64,000 bases of DNA from an uncultured Eubacteriales bacterium (GCA_902774265.1 CACYHR010000018.1:1-64000), one strand, 5' to 3'; counted from the first letter of the stretch, positions 53,065 to 62,235 are shown. A program made the numbers and translations. The notes: generated by a model not told the origin, from the letters alone.

Positions 53065-54456
53065 TCAGTCCTCATATGTCTTGCGAAGGATGTAGAATCC
53101 GTCGCTGTTAGCATCGATAATGATGTTTCCCCTGTCGTCTACTACTACATCCTCTGTCATGGCCATCATCGGTCCAGGGAACGGGAAGCACTTCTTAGTA
53201 GGATTCGGCGGGATGAAATATGCCTTTTCCTTGATGTAGAAAGGATCCGATACATCATATATCCTGAGTCCTGCCGCAAAGTAGCAGTCATAGACTACAT
53301 CATTTCTCTGCTCAAGCCATGGCTTGTTGCTCATAGGTTCATGAACATTGTGAGGTCCGAAAGGTCCGCCCTTTGATCCCTCGGCAAGTCCGTATACATT
53401 GAAATTCGGAGCCGGGAAGCCTTCAGGTACTTCCGGATAAGGGAACTCAGCTATCAGCACAGGATTTGTCGGATCGGAAACATCGACCATATGGAGATTG
53501 TTCATCGCCTGTGCCTGGGTAACAACTCCGTCCTTGATAAATCCGAATCTCTCACCTTCATTAGTCACTACTACGAGATCTCTGCCAACGAGAGGCAGTG
53601 CGGTATGTGTTCTCGCACCTGCGAGTCTGCTTGAGAATGCAGGCATGAATTTGAGGTTTCCGAGAGCCTTAGGCCTTGTTATCTCCGAAATATCGAGTAC
53701 ATAGAGGCCGTCGCCGCAGTATCCGCAGTAAACCTTATCTCCTACTACGAACGGAGGGCCGTGCAGCCATCCTTTGTCCATGAAGTTTGGATTATGCGGT
53801 GCGGAGTGATCTATCTCTCTGCCCGGAACACCGTAGACATACTGATGAGGAGCCCACCAGCGGCCGACTTCAACAGGATTCGATGGATCTGCAATGCTGA
53901 CTATCCTGTAGATAAGGCCTTCGAATTCATCGGCCTCGGATGACAGATGAACATAATCACCGCCGTTATACATGAATCTGTGAACTCCCATCGAATACGG
54001 AACTCCGCAGTCCCAGTATCCCAGATACTCAGGATTCTCAGGATCGTTCTTGAGGTCATAGATCATAATTCCCTGCAGACTCTTCATCTTGGCACGGTCT
54101 CCGACCAGAACACTCGGGCCGCTTCCGGATGTAAGAGCAAAGATCAGCTTGTCGTCAGCAATCTGCAGTTTTGGTATTGAAGTTGTAGGATATTCGTCTA
54201 TATCGAACGGGAGCCATTTCTTGATAAAAACAGGATTCCTCGGATCCGTGACATCGCTTATCATGATGCCTACACCGTCAGGACCGGCGGCAAAACATGC
54301 TCCGTAAAGCAGATATCTGCCGGCCTCGGTGCGGTACAGACCCATCTGGAACATACCGCATGTCCCGTCCATATCGCAGTATGAGAGCACCTCAAGGTTC
54401 TTTATATAACCATCATTGCCCTCACCCTTCGAGTAAAAATATTTTCCTTTGCCCAT
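53065..54456 (-). CDS. LVIVD-repeat beta-propeller protein
   Basis: A 463-aa cytosolic protein without a signal peptide. LVIVD-type repeats recur: GIMISDVTDPRNPVFIKKW, GIMIYDLKNDPENPEYLGYW, LYVLDISEITRPKALGNL, LHMVDVSDPTNPVLIAEF and LRIYDVSDPFYIKEKAYF. Each forms a propeller blade ending in a strand with D(V/I)SDPxxP. Many His and Cys (CDMDGTCGMF, HNVHEPM) suggest metal or ligand binding, but no catalytic motif is known. It follows the EthD-like gene by 37 bp and shares its RBS style, so the two form one unit. Confidence 0.8.
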   Translation of the reverse strand: MGKGKYFYSKGEGNDGYIKNLEVLSYCDMDGTCGMFQMGLYRTEAGRYLLYGACFAAGPDGVGIMISDVTDPRNPVFIKKWLPFDIDEYPTTSIPKLQIADDKLIFALTSGSGPSVLVGDRAKMKSLQGIMIYDLKNDPENPEYLGYWDCGVPYSMGVHRFMYNGGDYVHLSSEADEFEGLIYRIVSIADPSNPVEVGRWWAPHQYVYGVPGREIDHSAPHNPNFMDKGWLHGPPFVVGDKVYCGYCGDGLYVLDISEITRPKALGNLKFMPAFSSRLAGARTHTALPLVGRDLVVVTNEGERFGFIKDGVVTQAQAMNNLHMVDVSDPTNPVLIAEFPYPEVPEGFPAPNFNVYGLAEGSKGGPFGPHNVHEPMSNKPWLEQRNDVVYDCYFAAGLRIYDVSDPFYIKEKAYFIPPNPTKKCFPFPGPMMAMTEDVVVDDRGNIIIDANSDGFYILRKTYED

Positions 54457-54493
54457 TATTGTCTCCTTGTTTTGTCAGTTACATAGAGGCTTG

Positions 54494-55369
54494 TTATCTC
54501 ATTGTGATATAACCGTGATACTGGTTCAGATTGTCCGATCTTGCATAATCCGAAAGGAAGATGCCGCTGATGCCGTATGATTTCTTGAGATACGGGAAAT
54601 CATCGGTCTTTGCCCATGCAGGCTTAGTGCATTTCTCAGCTGCTGCGGCAATAGCGTCGCACCATGCTGTCTGGCACTCGAACCACATTTCTACTACGCG
54701 GTCGAAATCGCAGCCGTTGACTTCTTTTTTGATATTGCTCGTAACGCAGCGTGTGCAGCCGTCATGAGCATAGATAGCAGGCAGGAACTCTTCCTTGAGC
54801 CACTTATCGCCTTCTTCTCTGCTTACGCCTTCAGGATATTTGACCATGAACTGCCATCTGTAGTTAGGTCCGTCCTCAACTGTGCGGCCTTCGCCCTTGA
54901 AATCTTCTTCCCACCATACAGGAACGAACGCGAAGATGAAAGGAACTGTTCCCATCGATTCGTCACCCTTAGTGGATCTTGCGTCATCACCCTCGATGTT
55001 TACCTCTTCGGATTTGTCGATACCGTGGGAATGACCTGTATCAGGGATATTGTTCTGCCATACAAGTACATCTGTAGGGAAATACTCTGTCAGAATCTTG
55101 TGATGATCTTTTGCGAATCCGACATCATTAGGATTTGCAAGCCAGTAATGCTCTGTCATCTGCATCCTTACGGTTCCGAATCTCTCTCCGCCCGGAGGAG
55201 TCGGCAGTGCAGGATAGAAAGCATACTTGCTTACATATGGTCCGAACTGCGAGATGCTGTCAGGAACATGATATCTGTAAAGCCAGTTCTCCAGCTTGAT
55301 CCTGTAATCCTCGTGAGCGAGGTCTACATAAATAAGACTTCTTACCGGATAAAATTCAGGTCTGTTCAT
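54494..55369 (-). CDS. Hypothetical protein, possible EthD-like (dimeric alpha/beta barrel) protein
   Basis: A 291-aa soluble protein, not firmly recognised. Two similar halves are suspected. The N-half begins with a strand-helix pattern (SLIYVDLAHEDYRIKLENWL YRYHVP). The C-half has WQFMVKYPEG followed by a helix and a strand. This fits an EthD/Dabb-type ferredoxin-like duplication. Conserved His, Cys and Trp are frequent (MTEHYWL, DGCTRCV). It is the upstream partner of the LVIVD propeller gene. No signal peptide is seen. Function unknown. Confidence 0.6.
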   Translation of the reverse strand: MNRPEFYPVRSLIYVDLAHEDYRIKLENWLYRYHVPDSISQFGPYVSKYAFYPALPTPPGGERFGTVRMQMTEHYWLANPNDVGFAKDHHKILTEYFPTDVLVWQNNIPDTGHSHGIDKSEEVNIEGDDARSTKGDESMGTVPFIFAFVPVWWEEDFKGEGRTVEDGPNYRWQFMVKYPEGVSREEGDKWLKEEFLPAIYAHDGCTRCVTSNIKKEVNGCDFDRVVEMWFECQTAWCDAIAAAAEKCTKPAWAKTDDFPYLKKSYGISGIFLSDYARSDNLNQYHGYITMR

Positions 55370-55466
55370 ATTACACTCCTTATATTATAAATCTTAGAAT
55401 TAACAATTAAGTCCTTAATCTGTGCGTTTTCCGAGTTGCAATCCACAATAGATCATATACTCTTAA

Positions 55467-55652
55467 ACTGTAAGGCAGCGACAGACAGAGAATCTGGAGG
55501 AACCGCTAAGAGTGCTGCGAGAAGGCTGCAGGCGAGCGGCTAAGGACCGGCCGTCGCAAGCGAAGGTCAGACTAGGTCCTCCGCGAGGCAAAGCCGACGA
55601 GCTTAGCACTCTCGGTGACGGAAGCCTTCTCTGGATGGCACTGCCTTACAGT
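55467..55652. repeat. Structured intergenic repeat, copy 2 (long form)
   Basis: Begins ACTGTAAGGCAG and ends CTGCCTTACAGT. It has the same 5' ~100 bp as copy 1, then a block absent there (AGGTCCTCCGCGAGG to CTCTCGGTGACGG). Segment AGAGTGCT is followed by AGAAGGCT; their complements AGCACTCT and AGCCTTCT occur later in the same order, an arrangement that permits a pseudoknot. The remaining ~90 bp before the flavoprotein stop hold a hairpin. Confidence 0.9.
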
Positions 55653-55672
55653 CTATGAATGTAGGCAGAAAG

Positions 55673-55700
55673 AGCGGGCAGGATCGCCGATCCTCCCGCC
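55673..55700 (-). terminator. Possible terminator after the flavoprotein gene
   Basis: GCGGGCAGGATC pairs with GATCCTCCCGC (imperfect) around GCC. On the minus strand it is followed by TCTTTCT. Weak U tract. Confidence 0.45.
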
Positions 55701-55772
55701 CTTTCCTTACGTCATATCAATTATTGTGTTTACGGTCAATGGCCGAATTGCAGCCCGCTATTGCAGCTTGTT

Positions 55773-56750
55773 TTATTCTCCCTTTGAAGGGGATGGTGTA
55801 GGAGCGATCACGTTGGTGTAATGCTCTTTTCTTGCCTTGAATTCAGGATCCTTGAAGAGGTTCATGAGTCTGCCCTCGTTCTGGAAGATGTCCTCGCCGT
55901 GCAGTGCCTTGCCGGACAGGATATCGTGAGCGTGATGCTCTGTAGCAGGATCGAACTTGAATACCATAGCTCCGTCTTCTACTACCAGCTCGCCGCGGAG
56001 TCCGCAGAGCTCGCACTCAGCCTGTGTTGTTCCAGGGAAGATGTAGAAGGCATTACCGTGGCAGTGAGGGCATGCGCCTCTCTTGCCCTTCCAGAGATCG
56101 ACATTCTCAGATCCCATGATCATAAGGTTGTTGTCAATGATGTACTGAGCTGCCTCTACGAGGTTGCGTGCCATCTCTTTTGTTCTCTCGATCTTGTCGT
56201 CCTGCATGATGACATCCTTGCACCATGAGAAATAATCATTGTCGATTACCTTCCAGCCAGGGCTCATTGCGAGCATAGCGTGGTCTGTCTCTGTTCTTAC
56301 TGCCCAGTCGGAACCGCCGATTGCCAGGAAGGAAATAGCCTTCTGTCTGAAATACTTCATATCCAGAGGCTCTTTGCCCTCAGCGATCTGCTTTTCTCTG
56401 AGCCCGAGCAGCATTCCCGTATCGTGTCCCGGCCCCATTCTGTCTGTGATGATATGGAAGAGTCCGGATCCGCCTGATTCATAGATAGGGTCAACGATGA
56501 ATACGCCGTCAGCATCTACCATCTTCTCATAGAGAGCTTTGTAATCGTCCTTTCTTGTGCAAATCATGCCCTTTCCCATTACGAGACCTCTTGAGCATGC
56601 TACGCATCCCGTACATGTCTGGATATCCCAGTCAAAGAGATGGATAAATTCGATCTCTGCACCCAGCTTCTGACACTCTTCAAGAGCGACACGGCACATA
56701 GTATCGTTGTTTCCGTTTTTTGTTCCCAGTGAAATTCCCAGAATCTTCAT
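55773..56750 (-). CDS. Flavodoxin-fold NAD(P)H:FMN oxidoreductase with zinc-ribbon insert
   Basis: A 325-aa protein of the NADPH-dependent FMN reductase / iron-sulfur flavoprotein family. The N-terminus MKILGISLGTKNGNNDT binds the FMN phosphate. CTGCVACSRGL followed by CTRKDDY gives the family Cys cluster, which may hold a [4Fe-4S] centre. Two additional CxxC knuckles (CPHC, CELC, about residues 232-252) form a zinc ribbon, an unusual addition. The C-terminal ~70 residues are helical. Next in the same direction, but separated by repeat copy 2, are the EthD-like and propeller genes. Confidence 0.82.
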   Translation of the reverse strand: MKILGISLGTKNGNNDTMCRVALEECQKLGAEIEFIHLFDWDIQTCTGCVACSRGLVMGKGMICTRKDDYKALYEKMVDADGVFIVDPIYESGGSGLFHIITDRMGPGHDTGMLLGLREKQIAEGKEPLDMKYFRQKAISFLAIGGSDWAVRTETDHAMLAMSPGWKVIDNDYFSWCKDVIMQDDKIERTKEMARNLVEAAQYIIDNNLMIMGSENVDLWKGKRGACPHCHGNAFYIFPGTTQAECELCGLRGELVVEDGAMVFKFDPATEHHAHDILSGKALHGEDIFQNEGRLMNLFKDPEFKARKEHYTNVIAPTPSPSKGE

Positions 56751-56969
56751 TACTTTCTCCTCCTGTTGTTAAACATTCAACATCTACAATTCCAGACGCC
56801 GGTAAAAATGTGCCTCAGCGGGCGATTTCTGGAGATGCAATGCCCGGCGTCTGTCCGCGGCGCTGCATGCTCCGTTTCGTAATGTGTTGTATACCTGCAG
56901 TTAAGTATATTTTACCATCGCAGATATGATGTATTTAATTGTTTTTTATAGCCGGATGATTATATTTTC

Positions 56970-57437
56970 TTACTTTCCCGGATGCTCTTCAGGTTCGTTG
57001 CAGATAGATCTTGACAGTTTGTCAGCAACTGGGTTCCAGACGAAAGCTACGATGAACGAAGCTATATAGCATGGGATAAATCCGCCAAGGCATGCCTTCC
57101 AGAACTCGCTCATTGGAGCGTGAGCTGTAACTATAACGCCGAAAAATGTCATAACCAGATCAAGAACGATAGTAAATACCAGAGCGATAACAGCATTTAC
57201 GAGCAGTCCGAACTTAAGTGTATTAGGCTCTGCATGCTTCATAGCAAATCCAACGCCCCATTTGCCGATCGGCAGGAAGTTCAGTATGAATGTAACCACA
57301 TAAGCCAGAATACAGCTTGGTATAAAAGCCTGGAGCGAAAGGTTTCCGCCAAGTGCGAGCGCTACAAGTGTAAGAACGATACACAGAGGCAGGTCCATGA
57401 TCAGAGCATAAACAGCTGTAAGTTTTTTGCTTTTCAT
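56970..57437 (-). CDS. DUF2798-like four-TM membrane protein
   Basis: A 155-aa protein from ATG 57437 (GGGAGAG RBS). Four hydrophobic segments are visible (about residues 8-28, 33-53, 72-97, 112-135). The repeated halves (LLxxL-P-xGKWGVGF, LGGFIPCYIASFIVAFVWNPVADKL) match the duplicated DUF2798 pattern. Function unknown. Two palindromic sites upstream (57509-57527, 57567-57584) suggest control by the adjacent LysR protein. The flavoprotein gene follows 219 bp later. Confidence 0.72.
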   Translation of the reverse strand: MKSKKLTAVYALIMDLPLCIVLTLVALALGGNLSLQAFIPSCILAYVVTFILNFLPIGKWGVGFAMKHAEPNTLKFGLLVNAVIALVFTIVLDLVMTFFGVIVTAHAPMSEFWKACLGGFIPCYIASFIVAFVWNPVADKLSRSICNEPEEHPGK

Positions 57438-57508
57438 AATAATTTCTCTCCCTTCATATACAGAGGATATGTTTCTTAGCAATTTTTGTTAAAAAACAAA
57501 CAAGTATC

Positions 57509-57527
57509 TTGGTTATATTGTAACCAA
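57509..57527. promoter_or_regulatory. Candidate LysR operator 1
   Basis: TTGGTTATATTGTAACCAA: perfect 7-bp arms around TATTG, containing the T-N11-A pattern of LysR-type sites. It lies 72 bp upstream of the DUF2798 start. Confidence 0.55.
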
Positions 57528-57566
57528 TGATACCTGATTTGTATAATTGCTAATAAACATATGATC

Positions 57567-57584
57567 TATAACCATATAGTTATA
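57567..57584. promoter_or_regulatory. Candidate LysR operator 2
   Basis: TATAACCATATAGTTATA: 6-bp arms TATAAC/GTTATA with a palindromic centre, 39 bp from site 1 and between lysR and the DUF2798 gene. Both sites together resemble the recognition and activation pair used by LysR regulators. Confidence 0.45.
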
Positions 57585-57617
57585 AACGTTGAATTTCAAG
57601 GCTTCCAGGCTCTATAA

Positions 57618-58520
57618 CTATGTATTGCCATGTTTTTTATGCTCATCAATAATCTCTGCAATAATATCTTCAAGAGCCATCACCTGCTCGCTCCTCTTGG
57701 TGCGCATCCTGGCTATGGATATCGTATCCTTTGCATTGAACGGTATCCAGCACAGATCCGCAGCGCTTTTTGCCCAGACCCACTCATCAACGATAGCAAC
57801 GCCCATATTATTTCTGACGCAGGTCACAAGTGATTCGTGGTTCTTTACAAAGCTGAGCTTTGGCACGAAGCCGTATGGTCGTGTATACGATGCTATGGCT
57901 TCGATGATAAGCTTCTCTTCAATTTCCCACGGAGCCAGGAATTTATCTCTGCTGAAATCCTTGAGCGTTATGCCGTCTTTGCCGGCAAGGCTGTGCCTGC
58001 CCGAAAACATCAGTATCTTGCACACCTCCGCAACATCCCTTATGCTGAACTCCATGAATCTTGAAACGGAATTCTTCATAGTTACAACCAGATCCATGCT
58101 GTCTGTAAAAAGAGACGATGTAAGCTCCTTTATGCCGCAGCAGTTGATGATAACATCGGATTTCGGATACTCCGCCTTGAATCTCTCCATCATAGGCGGG
58201 ATTATATCGAAAAGATCCCAGCCCTCGAGGAATCCTACTCTGACCACTCCTTTGGACCTTCCGAGCAGCTGCTCTGCCTCATACTTGGTATTCAGCAGCT
58301 CAGCCTTATACCTGCTGAAAAAATCAAAATAAAGTTTCCCCACTTCTGTGAGCTCGGTCTTCTGATTATTCCTGACAAAGAGCTTTGCTCCCAGCTCTTT
58401 TTCGAGCGAGGATATCTGCTTTGAGATCGCAGGCTGAGACACATACAGCTCTTCGGCTGTCCTGCTGAAACTCAGATTCGTCGCAACCGCCATAAAATAA
58501 TCTATCTGCAGGTCATTCAT
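57618..58520 (-). CDS. LysR family transcriptional regulator
   Basis: A 300-aa regulator from ATG 58520. The N-terminal winged helix has the family pattern MNDLQIDYFMAVATNLSFSR, then EELYVSQPAISKQISSLEKE and GAKLFVRNNQKTELT. Residues ~92-295 form the periplasmic-binding-protein-like effector domain. The effector is unknown. It lies between a permease gene (upstream, same strand) and DUF2798. Two dyads lie just downstream of its stop, so it probably controls the DUF2798-flavoprotein genes rather than a divergent target. Confidence 0.9.
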   Translation of the reverse strand: MNDLQIDYFMAVATNLSFSRTAEELYVSQPAISKQISSLEKELGAKLFVRNNQKTELTEVGKLYFDFFSRYKAELLNTKYEAEQLLGRSKGVVRVGFLEGWDLFDIIPPMMERFKAEYPKSDVIINCCGIKELTSSLFTDSMDLVVTMKNSVSRFMEFSIRDVAEVCKILMFSGRHSLAGKDGITLKDFSRDKFLAPWEIEEKLIIEAIASYTRPYGFVPKLSFVKNHESLVTCVRNNMGVAIVDEWVWAKSAADLCWIPFNAKDTISIARMRTKRSEQVMALEDIIAEIIDEHKKHGNT

Positions 58521-58612
58521 CTTACTTACCTTTTGCCGGAACAAACAATCACAACATTAGTTACCGGGCTCCATGCGTTCTGACTGCCGCACAGCCAAAC
58601 TTATATTACAGT

Positions 58613-59689
58613 CTAAAATCCGCCGAGGAACGCGATAGCGTATTTCAATACGATGCCGGATACCATTCCTATAAACGGATCCGAGAAGCTCGTTACGATG
58701 ATAACGCATCCGCCGACGACAGGATCCTCTGAGAGAGCCGATGCCGCATCAGACGGGAATACCGCAAATGCGCCGAGCGTGAACAGGAAGCCGGAAATGG
58801 TTTCTGCCGGGATATACTTAGCGATCTTTGTGATCGTCTTTGTCAGGAATATAGCCGATACTATAGCTGCAAGCAGCACACCGGAAAGCAGAGGATGCGG
58901 AGCTGCAGCAGTACCGCTGATAATAGCCTCGACCGGGCCGCCGCCGAAGAACGAGCTTGCCGAGTCAGCCAGACCGGAATAAACTGTGATTGCATCTACA
59001 TTTGCCTTATCGCCTGCAATTCCCGCAGTGATGGTAGCATATGCAATATTACCGCCGATCTGCAGAGTGCAGACAGCCAGAACGCTTCGTACTATATGCG
59101 GATTTACGGTAAGCTTGAGAGGAATGAATTTTTCCTTGCTCATATCGACTTCAAGCGTACTGCCGCTGTCGCCTGTCACCTTTGCTCTGATCAGATGGGC
59201 GATCGTGCTGAGTATAACAGAAACAGCGATAGTCCAGATCAGATCGTTCGTAGCAAAATAAACTATCAGAGCCGATGCCATGGATACGCCGGAAACCAGT
59301 CTGTTCTGCTTGATCATGTCAAATCCGGCTTTCGCCAGCATCAGTCCGACACCTGCCAGCATCGCGCTCAGAATGCACGGACCGATGAAATCCATCGTCT
59401 TGGTCAGCACACCGCACATACCCATAATAGCCATTACGATGCCGCTGTAGAATATGATGTTCAGCCTTTCGTTACGGTCCTTACTGATCGTACCTGCAAG
59501 CACAATACTCTCAGCCTGCAGCGATATAGGCGCGATCTGATGTGTGAGCACCATACCGAATCCGCCGACTATAAAACCGAGAGCTGTCGGAAATGCGGCA
59601 AAACCGTACGACAAAGAGAACATTGCCATAGGGATCGCATTGAACACAACAGCGATGGCAGCAAAAATATCTTTTAAGTATAAAGCCAT
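58613..59689 (-). CDS. Putative NCS2-like (xanthine/uracil permease superfamily) transporter
   Basis: A 358-aa membrane protein with about 10-12 TM segments. The pattern FGGGPVEAIISGTAAAPHP and GLADSASSFFGG resembles the NCS2 signature region, and PTALGFIVGGFGMVLTHQIAPIS the N-terminal half. It is shorter than typical NCS2 carriers (about 430 aa), so the substrate and even the exact family are uncertain. It is the first gene before lysR on this strand and could import the inducer of that regulator. Confidence 0.68.
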   Translation of the reverse strand: MALYLKDIFAAIAVVFNAIPMAMFSLSYGFAAFPTALGFIVGGFGMVLTHQIAPISLQAESIVLAGTISKDRNERLNIIFYSGIVMAIMGMCGVLTKTMDFIGPCILSAMLAGVGLMLAKAGFDMIKQNRLVSGVSMASALIVYFATNDLIWTIAVSVILSTIAHLIRAKVTGDSGSTLEVDMSKEKFIPLKLTVNPHIVRSVLAVCTLQIGGNIAYATITAGIAGDKANVDAITVYSGLADSASSFFGGGPVEAIISGTAAAPHPLLSGVLLAAIVSAIFLTKTITKIAKYIPAETISGFLFTLGAFAVFPSDAASALSEDPVVGGCVIIVTSFSDPFIGMVSGIVLKYAIAFLGGF

Positions 59690-59883
59690 ACTACCCCCTC
59701 CCTTCTTACCGGATATAACAAGCTTAGCTTTTTTATGTTATCAAAATTGTAGCACAATCTTTACCCGAATTACACAAAATAAACCAATAATTATTGCAAC
59801 TTTCCAGCATCTGTGTAGTATAATAACTAATTACATTTTTAGATGCTGCAGGATGGGTAATTCTGATATTCATCCATTCACTG

Positions 59884-60074
59884 ACTGTAAGGCAGCGACA
59901 GACAGAGAATTTGGAGGAACCGCTAAGAGTGCTGCGAGAAGGCTGCAGGCGAGCGGCTAAGGACCGGCCGTCGCTAGGTCCTCCGCGAGGCAAAGCCGAC
60001 GAGCTTAGCACTCTCGGTGACGGAAGCCTTCTCTGGATGGCGCGCCCTTACAGTCTATGACAGATGATAAGCAG
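59884..60074. repeat. Structured intergenic repeat, copy 3
   Basis: Core 59884-60054, starting ACTGTAAGGCAG and ending CCTTACAGT. It carries the internal block of copy 2 but lacks its CAAGCGAAGGTCAGA stretch; the 5' part is identical to the other copies except for one base. Its right end continues with GATGATAAGCA, as in copy 1. The other ~190 bp of the 446-bp gap before it (59690-59883) are AT-rich, with no gene seen. Confidence 0.9.
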
Positions 60075-60135
60075 AGTATTTCACACTCAGTTTCATTATG
60101 AATAAAGCCGTATAGTAAACACCGGAGGTAATGAA

Positions 60136-61341
60136 GTGTTAAAAGATAAGACCATAGTACTCGGAGTTACCGGCGGGATCGCAGCTTATAAGGCGGCTGC
60201 ACTCGCAAGCTCACTCAAAAAACAGCATGCCGATGTACATATCGTGATGACAGAGCACGCGACAGAATTCATTTCCCCTCTCACTTTCGAAACTCTGACA
60301 AACAACAGATGCACTGTAGGGATGTTCGACAGGCACTTCGAATACGATGTGAAGCATATCTCTCTTGCGAAATCGGCTGATCTCATGATTGTCGCACCTG
60401 CAACGGCCAATTTCATAGCAAAAGCTGCATGCGGCATCGCGGACGATATGCTCACTACGGTTTTTCTTGCCTGCAGAGCGCCTAAGCTGGTCGTTCCGGC
60501 TATGAATACTGCCATGTATGAAAATCCTGCTACTCTGGAAAATCTTGAGACACTCAGGAGCCGCGGCATTGAGATCATCGAGCCGGCAACAGGACTGCTC
60601 GCATGCGGTGACGAGGGCAAGGGCAAAATGCCGGAGCCTGAACTCCTGCTGCAGCACATTCTGAACGAAGCCGCATGCGACAAGGATATGGCCGGTCTTA
60701 AAGTGCTCGTAACAGCCGGGCCGACGCAGGAAGCAATCGATCCGGTCCGCTATATCACCAATCATTCCAGCGGCAAAATGGGCTACGCCATGGCAAGAAT
60801 ATGCAGGATGAGAGGCGCAGATGTCACCCTTGTCAGCGGCCAGGTAAGCCTAGATTCCCCTGTCGGCGTAAATCTAATAAGCGTCCGCAGTTCTCAGGAA
60901 ATGCATGACGCAGTGATCGAACACGCCGCGGATGCCGACATGGTATTCAAGGCAGCTGCTGTCGCCGACTACACACCTGTAACTACGGCTGACAGCAAGA
61001 TCAAAAAATCAGACAGTGATATGTCCATCCCGCTCAAGCGCACAGCTGACATACTCGGCGACATAGCTAAGATCAGAAATGATTCACAGATCATCTGCGG
61101 CTTCTCCATGGAAACAGATAATCTTATAGAGAACTCACGCGGCAAGCTCGAACGCAAGAGCCTCGATATGATCTGTGCAAACAGCCTCAGAACCGAAGGT
61201 GCAGGATTCAAAGGTGATACCAATGTCATAACTATCATCACAGAGGACAGCACCATAGAGCTGGGAAAACTCTCTAAATTAGAAACAGCCCGGCGCATTA
61301 CGGATATAGCGCTCGGACTGTATAATGACAAAAACAATTAA
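60136..61341 (+). CDS. coaBC: Bifunctional phosphopantothenoylcysteine decarboxylase/phosphopantothenate-cysteine ligase CoaBC
   Basis: Two consecutive steps of CoA synthesis in one 401-aa protein. The N-terminal flavoprotein (CoaC, about 1-185) starts LGVTGGIAAYKAAALAS and has the PAMNTAMYENPAT active-site segment. The CoaB ligase (about 186-401) has VLVTAGPTQEAIDPVRYITN and the KAAAVADYTP motif with its catalytic Lys. GTG 60136 is the start: GGAGGT lies 6 nt upstream, and the nearby ATG at 60131 is out of frame. Confidence 0.96.
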   Translation: MLKDKTIVLGVTGGIAAYKAAALASSLKKQHADVHIVMTEHATEFISPLTFETLTNNRCTVGMFDRHFEYDVKHISLAKSADLMIVAPATANFIAKAACGIADDMLTTVFLACRAPKLVVPAMNTAMYENPATLENLETLRSRGIEIIEPATGLLACGDEGKGKMPEPELLLQHILNEAACDKDMAGLKVLVTAGPTQEAIDPVRYITNHSSGKMGYAMARICRMRGADVTLVSGQVSLDSPVGVNLISVRSSQEMHDAVIEHAADADMVFKAAAVADYTPVTTADSKIKKSDSDMSIPLKRTADILGDIAKIRNDSQIICGFSMETDNLIENSRGKLERKSLDMICANSLRTEGAGFKGDTNVITIITEDSTIELGKLSKLETARRITDIALGLYNDKNN

Positions 61342-61418
61342 TAATCGGTAAGGAGTAATCGATACGGCGGGGCCGGGAACCGGCTTATCGCAGGTACACA
61401 GCATCAGTGCTGCCGACA

Positions 61419-62153
61419 TCAGTGCTTGGTCCTGTAGCCGTTGATGACCCTGTCCCTTTCACTGATCTTAGGCCTGTTTCCTGAATCCGGAGGCAGGCTT
61501 TTTTTATTCGCAGAATTATCTGCAGCGCCGGCCGAGAATGCAAAAATCAACGCCATGCTGAGCAGTATGCCTCCAATAATATCCGTAAACCAGTGGACGC
61601 CGCTGTACAGTCTGCCGCACACGGTGAACAGAGCCGCAGCGATGCAGAACACACGAAGAATGCCGCTGATCGGCCCGTTGTTTACATATTTGTCGATGAT
61701 TATGCAGATAGCTATCATAACCGTGATTATAAGCACGGTATGAGATGAAGGAAAAGATGCTTCAGGCTCTGTTTCGCCCGGCATGATGACCGGTCTGCAA
61801 TTGATGATGACCTTTTCAAAAAGCGCATAGAATGCGATATCGGCTGCAAAAAGAAAGCCAAGAGACAGTATCTCCCTGTCGACCTTAAAGAGACTTCTGC
61901 GTTTTATAAGCTGTACAAGACCGGCCAGAGCAAACACAAGGCACAGTAGAATAGCGGCATAACCCATATAATCCGTTATGTCGTACCACATCATATTTAC
62001 GCCCGTCATATCATGCACGGTCTTATTGATATGTGAAAAGCCTACAACAGTATCATTCGGCCCTATCGCTGCCCTGTCATAAGTTTTGAGCAGCACTATC
62101 AGACCGGCAAACAGTACAAATGAAAGTCCTGATAAGAAAATCTTTTTTTTCAT
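61419..62153 (-). CDS. PAP2-family membrane phosphatase
   Basis: A 244-aa protein with six TM segments and the three phosphatase motifs: KVIINCRP (KxxxxxxRP), FPSSHTV (PSGH-like) and GRLYSGVHWFTD (SRxxxxxHxxxD). Members hydrolyse undecaprenyl pyrophosphate, phosphatidate or PG-phosphate; UppP-like recycling is a reasonable but untested role. A short N-terminal extracellular loop (SHINKTVHDMTGVNM) is present. Convergent with coaBC. Confidence 0.88.
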   Translation of the reverse strand: MKKKIFLSGLSFVLFAGLIVLLKTYDRAAIGPNDTVVGFSHINKTVHDMTGVNMMWYDITDYMGYAAILLCLVFALAGLVQLIKRRSLFKVDREILSLGFLFAADIAFYALFEKVIINCRPVIMPGETEPEASFPSSHTVLIITVMIAICIIIDKYVNNGPISGILRVFCIAAALFTVCGRLYSGVHWFTDIIGGILLSMALIFAFSAGAADNSANKKSLPPDSGNRPKISERDRVINGYRTKH

Positions 62154-62235
62154 TCCAAATTACCTCGGTATCCTTATTCAATCATCTTTATAAACTATAT
62201 CATTTTTAGGGTATATTGCAATTCCAATTTGAATG

